NCBI GenBank assembly: GCA_009927255.1
Contig: RFNJ01000124.1
Coordinates: forward strand, 1-43,846
Reading direction: 5' to 3'
DNA from: Pseudomonadota bacterium
Lineage (GTDB): Bacteria > Pseudomonadota > Alphaproteobacteria > UBA2136 > UBA6156
DNA: 43,846 bases
In this document: piece by piece, positions 31,027-37,161 of the stretch
Layout: every line of letters starts with the position of its first letter
Numbering within the stretch: position 1 is the stretch's first letter
Notes under the pieces: model-generated
What the model saw: only the letters and a program-made list of their open reading frames with translations
Databases searched by the model: none
Told to the model about the DNA's origin: nothing
Made by a program: the position numbers and the translations under genes

Positions 31027-31806
31027 TTAAGAGTAGAATTTGTAGGCGTTGCGGCCGGCTTTTTTCACCGCATACATCGTTTCATCGGCGGCGTGCATCA
31101 GGGCCTCCACCGTGGCGCCATCCTGCGGGGCAACGGTGATGCCGATGCTGGCGCCGAGCTTAATGCGCACATCGTTCACCCAGATGGGTTCGTTGATGAG
31201 TTCTAGCACTTTTTTGGCGCGTTCTTCAATCAGTGCTTTATCGGTCAGGCCGTAGAAGGCGATGAGGAATTCATCGCCGCCCAAACGGGCCACCGTATCG
31301 TTATCGCGAACGCAGGCGAGGAACAATTCGGCGACTTTTTTGAGCACGGCGTCGCCCATTTCGTGGCCGTATTGGTCGTTAACCGGCTTAAATTTATCAA
31401 GGTCGAGGTAAAACAACGCCAGTGGTTGGTTGCGTTTGAAGGCGTTATCGAGCTTTTGCAGAATGCCGCGACGGTTGGCGAGGCCGGTCAGGGGGTCGGT
31501 GTTCGCTTGCTGGGTGGCTTTGTCGTGGCGGCCAAGGCGGTTGATGGCGGCTGCCAGCGTGCCGAGTTCATCGGTGCGGGTGGTGGGGAGAGGGTCCGGC
31601 AGCACGCCGCTTTCGACTTTTTCTGCCGTGATGCGGATTTGGTTGATGAATTTGGCGTCGCTGCTGGCGTTGCTGAAGATAATCCCCAGTGTGCCCACGG
31701 CGGCCACCAGCCAGCCGACCAATGGGCCGACGGCGAACATGAGGGCGGCGCCCACCACCAATGCGGCGGCGACGGGAATGAGATAACGCTGGATGAAGGG
31801 GTTCAT
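31027..31806 (-). CDS. Diguanylate cyclase with two N-terminal membrane segments
   Basis: 259 residues from the ATG at 31806 (a TTG at 31815 is possible). Two hydrophobic stretches (YLIPVAAALVVGAALMFAVG, PLVGWLVAAVGTLGIIFSN) and a HAMP-like linker lead into a complete GGDEF domain: DPLTGLANRRGI, LFYLDLDKFKPVND, RLGGDEFLIAF. An RxxD product-inhibition site (RDND) sits five residues before GGDEF. It should make c-di-GMP from GTP and be feedback controlled, unlike the two degenerate paralogues at 26.3-29.2 kb. Confidence 0.9.
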   Translation of the reverse strand: MNPFIQRYLIPVAAALVVGAALMFAVGPLVGWLVAAVGTLGIIFSNASSDAKFINQIRITAEKVESGVLPDPLPTTRTDELGTLAAAINRLGRHDKATQQANTDPLTGLANRRGILQKLDNAFKRNQPLALFYLDLDKFKPVNDQYGHEMGDAVLKKVAELFLACVRDNDTVARLGGDEFLIAFYGLTDKALIEERAKKVLELINEPIWVNDVRIKLGASIGITVAPQDGATVEALMHAADETMYAVKKAGRNAYKFYS

Positions 31807-31898
31807 GGATGGCAAGATTAGGGGTAATTTGGGGCTTCGGCAAGGGTGGGAGGTGTGGAAGATGTTGATTTGGTGGGCGCATGGCCACTACCTATGTA

Positions 31899-31926
31899 AA
31901 AATGGCCGGATACTTCCGGCCATTTT
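31899..31926 (-). terminator. Rho-independent terminator after hsp20
   Basis: AAAATGGCCGGA and TCCGGCCATTTT form a perfect 12-base stem around TACT. T-runs lie on both sides, so it could work in both directions; it follows the hsp20 stop by 20 bases. Confidence 0.85.
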
Positions 31927-31945
31927 AGCAGGCTTGTGTAGCTTG

Positions 31946-32419
31946 CTACTTCTTCCCCACGCCCTTCACCGCCACCTTCTTCACCTCAATTTTCGCCGCA
32001 TCGGGCTTGGGCAAATGCAGGTGCAGCACGCCATCGGCAAAAGTGGCCTCCACCTTGTCGTTCTCCGGCGTAAACGGCAAGGTTAGCACGCGGGCAAAGC
32101 TTCCGCTGCTGCGCTCCGCCACATGCCACGTCTTGTCTTTGCTTTCGCGCACTTCTTCGCGCTGGGCCTTAATGCTCAGCACTTTGCCATCCAGTTGCAC
32201 GTCAATGTCGCTTTCTTTCACCCCGGGCAGATCGGCCTTAATCTCCAGCCCGTCTTTGGTTTCAGCCACATCCAGCCGTGGCGCCAAGGCACCAGCCGCG
32301 CCACCTTCCGCCAACGGAAACCCTCGAGCAAAGGTGTCAAACACTCTCTCAAATTCGCCAAACACATCGGCCAACCCATCATTGCGCCGCATCAGCGGGG
32401 CTACTTGAAACATTCTCAT
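31946..32419 (-). CDS. Small heat-shock protein Hsp20
   Basis: 157 residues from the ATG at 32419; AAGGAT lies 6 bases upstream. The alpha-crystallin domain covers about residues 50-145 (RLDVAETKDGLEIKADLPGV, GKVLSIKAQREEV, RSSGSFARVLTLPF, FADGVLHLHLPK). Unlike many relatives it lacks a clear C-terminal I-x-I motif; the end is Lys/Val-rich. Two CIRCE-like operators (32465-32491 and 32508-32534) lie upstream, which suggests HrcA control, whereas many alphaproteobacterial hsp20 genes use sigma-32 or ROSE RNA thermometers. Confidence 0.92.
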   Translation of the reverse strand: MRMFQVAPLMRRNDGLADVFGEFERVFDTFARGFPLAEGGAAGALAPRLDVAETKDGLEIKADLPGVKESDIDVQLDGKVLSIKAQREEVRESKDKTWHVAERSSGSFARVLTLPFTPENDKVEATFADGVLHLHLPKPDAAKIEVKKVAVKGVGKK

Positions 32420-32464
32420 CGTCTTATCCTTTCCTTTATGTTCTTCCTCAAGCGCTAATCCCAA

Positions 32465-32491
32465 TTAGCACTCTCATATATATAGTGATAA
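32465..32491. promoter_or_regulatory. CIRCE-like operator 1
   Basis: TTAGCACTC-N9-TAGTGATAA: the left arm is the exact CIRCE half-site and the right arm matches GAGTGCTAA at 7 of 9. It lies 46-72 bases before the hsp20 ATG, where a bound HrcA would block transcription. Confidence 0.8.
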
Positions 32492-32504
32492 TAAAAATGT
32501 CATT

Positions 32505-32510
32505 TGTCAA
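32505..32510 (-). promoter_or_regulatory. Candidate -35 of the hsp20 promoter
   Basis: TTGACA on the minus strand, an exact sigma-70 -35 hexamer. The -10 is less clear: AT-rich hexamers with usable spacing (such as ACTATA or TATATA, 18-20 bases away) fall inside the first CIRCE-like site, which would let HrcA cover the promoter. Confidence 0.5.
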
Positions 32511-32534
32511 GCACTCAAACATATAGAGTGATAA
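32508..32534. promoter_or_regulatory. CIRCE-like operator 2
   Basis: CAAGCACTC-N9-GAGTGATAA: 7 of 9 in the left arm and 8 of 9 in the right arm of the CIRCE consensus. Its centre is 43 bases from that of operator 1, about four helical turns, so two HrcA dimers could bind on the same face. Confidence 0.75.
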
Positions 32535-32574
32535 AATATCTATATAAATCAAATAAAATCAATAATATAAAAAT

Positions 32575-32703
32575 CTACTTCCCCCGCCCCACCCGCACCT
32601 CTGGCGGAAAAGGCACCCCATTATACATCAGCGGCGTCATCAGCCGTCCGCTGGTAAAAACCACCAAAAAAACCACCAAAGCGGCAATCTTTATCATCTC
32701 CAT
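32575..32703 (-). CDS. Possible 42-residue membrane protein
   Basis: Starts MEMIKIAALVVFLVVFTSG, a single hydrophobic segment, and continues PLMYNGVPFPPEVRVGRGK to a TAG stop. No clear ribosome site precedes the ATG. It lies 56 bases after uvrA on the same strand and before the CIRCE-like region. It is short enough that chance cannot be excluded. Confidence 0.35.
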   Translation of the reverse strand: MEMIKIAALVVFLVVFTSGRLMTPLMYNGVPFPPEVRVGRGK

Positions 32704-32758
32704 AGCTACTTATGGCCCCCCAGCCCAAAACTCCTAACAGCCACCAATCAAAAACTGG

Positions 32759-35692
32759 CTACTTTAATAAAGCCGCCAAAAACCGCCCCGTATGGCTCGC
32801 CTTATGCCGTGCAATCTGCTCCGGCGTGCCCTCGGCCACCAACTGGCCGCCACCGGTGCCGCCCTCGGGGCCAATGTCCAGCACCCAGTCGGCGGTCTTA
32901 ATCACATCCAGATTATGCTCAATAATAATCATCGTGTTGCCCGCATCCACCAGCCGGTGCAGCACTTTTAGCAACTGGTCAATATCCGCAAAGTGCAGGC
33001 CCGTGGTCGGCTCATCCAAAATATACAGCGTCCGCCCCGTGGCAATCTTCGCCAGCTCTTTCGCCAGCTTCACCCGCTGCGCCTCACCGCCACTCAGCGT
33101 GGTGGCTTGCTGGCCCAACTGAATATAACCAAGCCCCACATCCTCCAGCGTCTTAATATGCTTGGCCAAGCGGGGGATGCCGCTAAAAAACGTATAAGCT
33201 TCGCTCACCGTCATCGCCAGCACATCGGCAATGCTCTTGCCCTTGTAATGTACTTCCAGCGTCTCGCGGTTAAAGCGCCGCCCTTTGCACACTTCGCACG
33301 GCACATACACATCCGGCAAAAAGTGCATTTCCACCTTAATCACGCCGTCACCTTCGCATGCCTCGCAGCGCCCACCTTTCACGTTAAAGCTAAAGCGCCC
33401 CGGCCCATAACCGCGCGTTTTGCTCTCCGGCAACGCCGCAAACCAATCCCTTATCGGCCCATAAATCCCCGTATAAGTCGCGGGGTTGCTGCGCGGCGTC
33501 CGCCCAATGGGGGATTGGTCAATGTTCACCAGCTTATCAATGTGCTCAAGGCCGGTAATATCCTTATGCGCCGCCGCATGCTCTTTGCTGCCATGCAACC
33601 GCGCCGCCAGCGCATTGTGCAGCGTGTCCATCACCAGCGTGCTTTTGCCGCTGCCGGAAACCCCCGTCACGCACGTCAAAACCCCCAACGGAAACCGCGC
33701 CGTCACGTTCTTCAAATTGTTGCCACTCGCGCCATGCACCGCAATCGCCAAGCCATCCTTGGCCTTGCGCCGCTTGGCGGGCACCGCAATCGCCTTTTTG
33801 CCGCTCAAATACTGCCCCGTCAGGCTGTCTTTGGCGGCAATAATGTCCGCAACCTTGCCCTCCGCCACCACGTGGCCACCATGCACACCCGCCTTGGGGC
33901 CCATATCAATCACATGGTCAGCCAACCGAATCGCATCCTCATCATGCTCCACCACCAGCACGGTGTTATCCAAATCGCGCAGCTTGGTCAGTGTCTCCAG
34001 CAGGCGGTGATTATCCCGCTGGTGCAAGCCAATACTCGGCTCATCTAGCACATAAAGCACGCCGGTCAGCCCGCTGCCAATTTGCGATGCCAACCGTATC
34101 CGCTGGCTCTCCCCGCCCGAAAGCGTCCCTGCCGTGCGCGCAAGGCTCAGATAGTTCAGCCCCACATGGTTTAAAAACCCCAACCGCGCATAAATCTCGC
34201 GCAAAATCGGCGCGGCAATTTGCGCCGCATTGCCCTTCAAACCCTTCTGCAAACTTTCCGTAAACGCCAAAGCATCGGTGATGGAGAGCGCACAATAATC
34301 CCGAATATTGCGTGCCTGCTTACCAATCGTCACCGCCAAAGCCGAAGGATTCAACCGCGCCCCATGGCAAGTGGGGCAGGGGGCCGCCGCCCGATACCGA
34401 TTCAAATCCTCCTTGGCATAAGGGTTATCACTCTCATCCCACCGCCGCTTCAAAATATTCAGCACCCCATCAAAAACCTTCAGCGTCTTAAACTGGCTCT
34501 TGCCCCCCTCAAACACAAACTCCATCTTCTCCTCACCGCTGCCATTCAGCAAGCTGTGGCGAACCTTTTCGGGTAGTTTATGCCACGGCGTATCAAGGCT
34601 AAAACCATAATGCCGCGTCAACGCCTTCAGGTAATAAGCCCCCGTCTTATTCAGCTGCGCATTCGGCGTCCCCGGCTTCTCACTCCACGGATGAATCGCC
34701 CCCTGGTTCAACGTCAGCCGCTCATTCGGCACAATCAGTTCGGGGCTAAAATAAATCACCTCACCCAACCCATCACACGCCGCACAGGCGCCAAACGGAC
34801 TATTAAAACTAAACAACCGCGGCTCCAACTGGGTGCTGTGCCCACAGCGCGGGCAGCTATGCTTCTCGCTAAACAACTGCCGCAGTTTAGAAGTCTCTGC
34901 CCCCTCAATCGCCGCCACCTCCGCCAATCCCTCCGCCAACCGCAAGGCGGTGGCAAGGCTATCACTCAGCCGCTGCGCGTTCTCCGGCTTCACCGCCAAG
35001 CGGTCAATCACCAGCGCAATGTTATGCTTCTCATTCTTCTCCAGCTTCGGCGGCGCACTCAGCTCCACCAGCTCGCCATTCACTTCCGCCCGCGTATAAC
35101 CCTGCTGCTGCCACACCGCAAATTCCTTACGATATTCCCCCTTGCGCCCGCGCACCACCGGCGCCAGCACCATCATTTTGGTGCCCGCGGGCCAGGCCAG
35201 CACATGGTCCACCATCTGGCTAATCGTCTGCGCGGTAATTTCCACATCGGGATGGTTCGGGCAATGTGCCGTCCCCGCGTTGGCAAACAGCAAGCGCAAA
35301 TAGTCATAAATTTCGGTAATCGTTCCCACCGTGCTGCGCGGATTTTTGCTGGTGGTCTTCTGCTCAATCGCAATCGCCGGCGCCAAACCCTCAATCCGCT
35401 CCACATCCGGCTTGTTGTTCAGTTCCAAAAATTGCCGGGCGTAGGCCGAAAGACTCTCCACATACCGCCGCTGCCCCTCGGCATAAATCGTGTCAAAAGC
35501 AAGGCTGCTCTTGCCACTGCCCGAAACCCCCGTAATCACCGTCAACGTATGCTTCGGAATATTCAACGAAACATCCCGTAAATTATGCTCTCTTGCCCCC
35601 CGAATCATCAAGTGCGTATTCGGCGTCGGAACAACCGATGAGCTTTTTGCGGAACTTTTTTGAGCAGAGGATAAAGAAACAGAGCGGGCCAT
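32759..35692 (-). CDS. uvrA: Excinuclease ABC subunit A (UvrA)
   Basis: About 977 residues. Two ATP-binding cassettes are intact: Walker A GVSGSGKSSLAF and GVSGSGKSTLVM, signature LSGGESQRIRLA and LSGGEAQRVKLA, and zinc-finger cysteines (CPRCG...CAAC and CEAC...CEVC). UvrA finds DNA damage with UvrB in nucleotide excision repair. The family core starts at RGAREHNLRD; the ATG at 35692 adds a Ser-rich lead of about 40 residues, while an ATG at 35608 would clip the first strand. The 35692 start codon lies inside the hairpin at 35682-35723, which leaves the start uncertain. Confidence 0.96.
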   Translation of the reverse strand: MARSVSLSSAQKSSAKSSSVVPTPNTHLMIRGAREHNLRDVSLNIPKHTLTVITGVSGSGKSSLAFDTIYAEGQRRYVESLSAYARQFLELNNKPDVERIEGLAPAIAIEQKTTSKNPRSTVGTITEIYDYLRLLFANAGTAHCPNHPDVEITAQTISQMVDHVLAWPAGTKMMVLAPVVRGRKGEYRKEFAVWQQQGYTRAEVNGELVELSAPPKLEKNEKHNIALVIDRLAVKPENAQRLSDSLATALRLAEGLAEVAAIEGAETSKLRQLFSEKHSCPRCGHSTQLEPRLFSFNSPFGACAACDGLGEVIYFSPELIVPNERLTLNQGAIHPWSEKPGTPNAQLNKTGAYYLKALTRHYGFSLDTPWHKLPEKVRHSLLNGSGEEKMEFVFEGGKSQFKTLKVFDGVLNILKRRWDESDNPYAKEDLNRYRAAAPCPTCHGARLNPSALAVTIGKQARNIRDYCALSITDALAFTESLQKGLKGNAAQIAAPILREIYARLGFLNHVGLNYLSLARTAGTLSGGESQRIRLASQIGSGLTGVLYVLDEPSIGLHQRDNHRLLETLTKLRDLDNTVLVVEHDEDAIRLADHVIDMGPKAGVHGGHVVAEGKVADIIAAKDSLTGQYLSGKKAIAVPAKRRKAKDGLAIAVHGASGNNLKNVTARFPLGVLTCVTGVSGSGKSTLVMDTLHNALAARLHGSKEHAAAHKDITGLEHIDKLVNIDQSPIGRTPRSNPATYTGIYGPIRDWFAALPESKTRGYGPGRFSFNVKGGRCEACEGDGVIKVEMHFLPDVYVPCEVCKGRRFNRETLEVHYKGKSIADVLAMTVSEAYTFFSGIPRLAKHIKTLEDVGLGYIQLGQQATTLSGGEAQRVKLAKELAKIATGRTLYILDEPTTGLHFADIDQLLKVLHRLVDAGNTMIIIEHNLDVIKTADWVLDIGPEGGTGGGQLVAEGTPEQIARHKASHTGRFLAALLK

Positions 35693-35723
35693 AGCATGCG
35701 TTGTCGCACGCCATAGCCCGCTC
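35682..35723 (-). terminator. Long hairpin between cassette gene 1 and uvrA
   Basis: GAGCGGGC and GCCCGCTC are the ends of a 19-base stem with three mismatches and a 4-base loop. Read on the minus strand it follows the stop of the gene at 35741-36010 and is followed by TGTTTCTTT, so it probably ends that gene. It overlaps the likely uvrA start. Confidence 0.65.
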
Positions 35724-35740
35724 GGCAAGGGGGAATAGGG

Positions 35741-36010
35741 TTATGCTTTGTTGACAATATCTTCCCACCCAACAGGAACTGTTTTTCCCCAAGGACCAAA
35801 GATTGGCTGACCATCCTGATTGACAGAAATCAGGCGGTAATGAGGCGTTGCAGTCATTCCTAGAAAGAAAAGGAGGGATTGCCAAAACGGTAGCCCTTTT
35901 TCCAGCATAGTAGTGTTTTCATCATTGATGGTAACGGCCCAAAGCATAATTCGGGCTACTTTCCAATTCCGGTAGCTTTTGGTCGGATTCCGCAAATAAA
36001 ACGTCGACAT
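35741..36010 (-). CDS. MSTFYL-family small protein 1 (cassette unit 1)
   Basis: 89 residues from the ATG at 36010, with GGAGG five bases upstream. Starts MSTFYLRNP and ends with YRLIS...GPWGKTVPVGWEDIV, resembling the product at 36552-36866 (MSTFYLVDP ... YRLLT...GGWQSTIPAEWTEV) in both its first residues and its C-terminal W-x3-[IV]-P-x2-W pattern. Not a family I recognise. No signal peptide; one weak hydrophobic stretch (WQSLLFFLGM). It has its own promoter-like TTGAC element at 36075-36079 and a downstream hairpin, so it is a self-contained unit. AT content is higher than in uvrA. Confidence 0.7.
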   Translation of the reverse strand: MSTFYLRNPTKSYRNWKVARIMLWAVTINDENTTMLEKGLPFWQSLLFFLGMTATPHYRLISVNQDGQPIFGPWGKTVPVGWEDIVNKA

Positions 36011-36079
36011 GGATTCCTCCAAGGATAAGTCTGGCACAATCGCCACCCGTCATGTATCCAATTCTAGGTAAGCCGTCAA
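36011..36079 (-). promoter_or_regulatory. Repeated promoter module of cassette unit 1
   Basis: On the minus strand: TTGACG, then AGAATT, ATACA, GGTGGCGATTGTGCC and GGAGG, ending at the ATG of the gene at 35741-36010. The same ordered elements occur before the genes at 36139-36420 and 36552-36866, at 68-72 bases from ATG. Confidence 0.65.
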
Positions 36080-36080
36080 T

Positions 36081-36114
36081 AAAAAAGCCACAGCAACCCG
36101 CAGGTCGCCATGGC
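36081..36114 (-). terminator. Rho-independent terminator of cassette unit 2
   Basis: On the minus strand the stem GCCATGGCGACC pairs with GGGTTGCTGTGGC (12 pairs counting G-T pairs, one unpaired G) around a short loop, and is followed by a T-run. Homologous to the terminator at 36490-36524. The next promoter module starts immediately after the T-run. Confidence 0.8.
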
Positions 36115-36138
36115 CATTCAGTAGGAGAAGCTTAAAGC

Positions 36139-36420
36139 TTAGGCATTAAGCCAAGCTAGCATTAGTGCGTACATTAGTATCCAACCTAGTAATAGTAAGG
36201 TAAGAAATTTATTAAGGCTCTTTCGGTTTGCGTGGCCAGTAAGCAAAAGCCCACCCAAACCAGAAAGTATAATCAATTGTCCTACAATAGGAAGTGAAGT
36301 CTTGACGTAGTCCGCAAGATGCTCAGGAGGAATAAAAGACACTATCCCAGCAACACAACCACTCAAAAACCCTGCAACATAGCAAGCAGTCTCTTTCGCT
36401 GATTTCGTAGCCAACGGCAT
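36139..36420 (-). CDS. Small membrane protein (cassette unit 2)
   Basis: 93 residues, unknown family. Three hydrophobic segments: VAGFLSGCVAGIVSFIP, LPIVGQLIILSGLGGLLLTG and FLTLLLLGWILMYALMLAWL. No similarity to the two MSTFYL proteins on either side, yet its promoter region (36421-36488) and terminator (36081-36114) are homologous to theirs. A GGAG ribosome site precedes the ATG. The reading frame is more AT-rich than the rsh or uvrA genes. The arrangement suggests a gene placed into a conserved frame; function is unknown. Confidence 0.7.
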   Translation of the reverse strand: MPLATKSAKETACYVAGFLSGCVAGIVSFIPPEHLADYVKTSLPIVGQLIILSGLGGLLLTGHANRKSLNKFLTLLLLGWILMYALMLAWLNA

Positions 36421-36488
36421 GGAACGTCTCCAGATGAATCAGGCACAGTCGCCACAGTATTTGTATATAATTCTCCTAATCCGGTCAA
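36421..36488 (-). promoter_or_regulatory. Repeated promoter module of cassette unit 2
   Basis: On the minus strand: TTGACC, AGAATT, ATACA, TGTGGCGACTGTGCC and TGGAG, ending at the ATG at 36420. It closely matches the module at 36011-36079. Confidence 0.65.
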
Positions 36489-36489
36489 C

Positions 36490-36524
36490 AAAAAAGCCAC
36501 AGCAAACCAAAGGGTCGCTGTGGC
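36490..36524 (-). terminator. Rho-independent terminator of cassette unit 3
   Basis: On the minus strand GCCACAGC pairs with GCTGTGGC (8 bases) with further inner pairs, followed by TTTTTTG. Homologous to 36081-36114. Confidence 0.85.
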
Positions 36525-36551
36525 CTATGTTGGGAGGTAAAGGGCAGGGGC

Positions 36552-36866
36552 CTAAGCCGCCGCCGTTACTTCGGTCCACTCTGCAGGAATCGTCGATTGC
36601 CAGCCACCATAATGTACATTGGCATTTGGCTCGCAGGTAAGCAGGCGGTATTGTTTGGTGGTTGCTCCACCACCGCGCCAAATGGTAAGCCAAGCTGAAA
36701 TATCCCGCTCTTCCAGCATCAAAGTAGGCCTCTGGTAGCTGAAGGCAATCGAGCGTAATTCACTATAAGCCTCTTTTTCATCAGTGAAAGTCTTTACCAT
36801 ACTCTGCGGTTCACCATCAGCTGGGGCCGGCACAACATCCGGATCTACCAAGTAAAAGGTCGACAT
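36552..36866 (-). CDS. MSTFYL-family small protein 2 (cassette unit 3)
   Basis: 104 residues, start with GGGAG upstream. Starts MSTFYLVDPDVV and ends HYGGWQSTIPAEWTEVTAAA; the start and end resemble the product of 35741-36010, while the middle differs (TLMLEERDISAWLTIWRGGG). No signal peptide or membrane segment. Family and function are not recognised. It is the third unit of the array and has the most diverged promoter module. Confidence 0.7.
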   Translation of the reverse strand: MSTFYLVDPDVVPAPADGEPQSMVKTFTDEKEAYSELRSIAFSYQRPTLMLEERDISAWLTIWRGGGATTKQYRLLTCEPNANVHYGGWQSTIPAEWTEVTAAA

Positions 36867-36938
36867 GGGCTACTCCCGTGTTGGGTGTTTCACTAAAGTC
36901 GCAACCGCCTGAATATGTGAACCCAATTCCTTCGTCAA
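36867..36938 (-). promoter_or_regulatory. Promoter module of cassette unit 3 (diverged)
   Basis: On the minus strand: TTGACG, then CACATATT, GGCGGTTGCGAC and GGGAG before the ATG at 36866. The order and distances match the modules at 36011-36079 and 36421-36488, though fewer bases are identical. Confidence 0.5.
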
Positions 36939-36963
36939 TATCCCCTGCCATCCGTGTACCCGC

Positions 36964-37000
36964 GCAGCGGTCATGCCGGCGAGGGCCGGTATCCACGAAA
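36964..37000. repeat. REP-like short palindrome
   Basis: ATGCCGGC and GCCGGTAT form an 8-base stem with a GAGG loop, inside the common proteobacterial pattern GTCATGCCGGCGAGGGCCGG. It lies between the cassette array and rsh. Single copy in this window. Confidence 0.55.
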
Positions 37001-37111
37001 AATCATGAGCCATAGGCGAAGTATGTTATTGAAAAGATAAAGTATGAGTGCATCGAACGAGGTGATAGTTTATTGGTAATGTCAACAACCCCATCTTTTT
37101 TACACCCAATA

Positions 37112-37139
37112 CCCCACCTTAGGGCTTGCCTTGGTGGGG
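37112..37139 (+). promoter_or_regulatory. Leader hairpin upstream of rsh
   Basis: CCCCACC and GGTGGGG pair, with an inner AGG/CCT stem, ending 22 bases before the GTG start of rsh. It could be a leader RNA structure affecting translation; there is no T-run for termination. Confidence 0.35.
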
Positions 37140-37161
37140 GCCCATAGCCCACATTACAAAG

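Noticed and set aside
32993..35581. Long plus-strand frames opposite uvrA
   Set aside because: Arg/Gln/Pro-rich antisense shadows; both UvrA ATPase cassettes are complete.
36010..36552. Integron cassette array with attC sites
   Set aside because: The repeated spacers carry promoters and T-run terminators, and no paired RYYYAAC/GTTRRRY core sites or integrase gene were seen.
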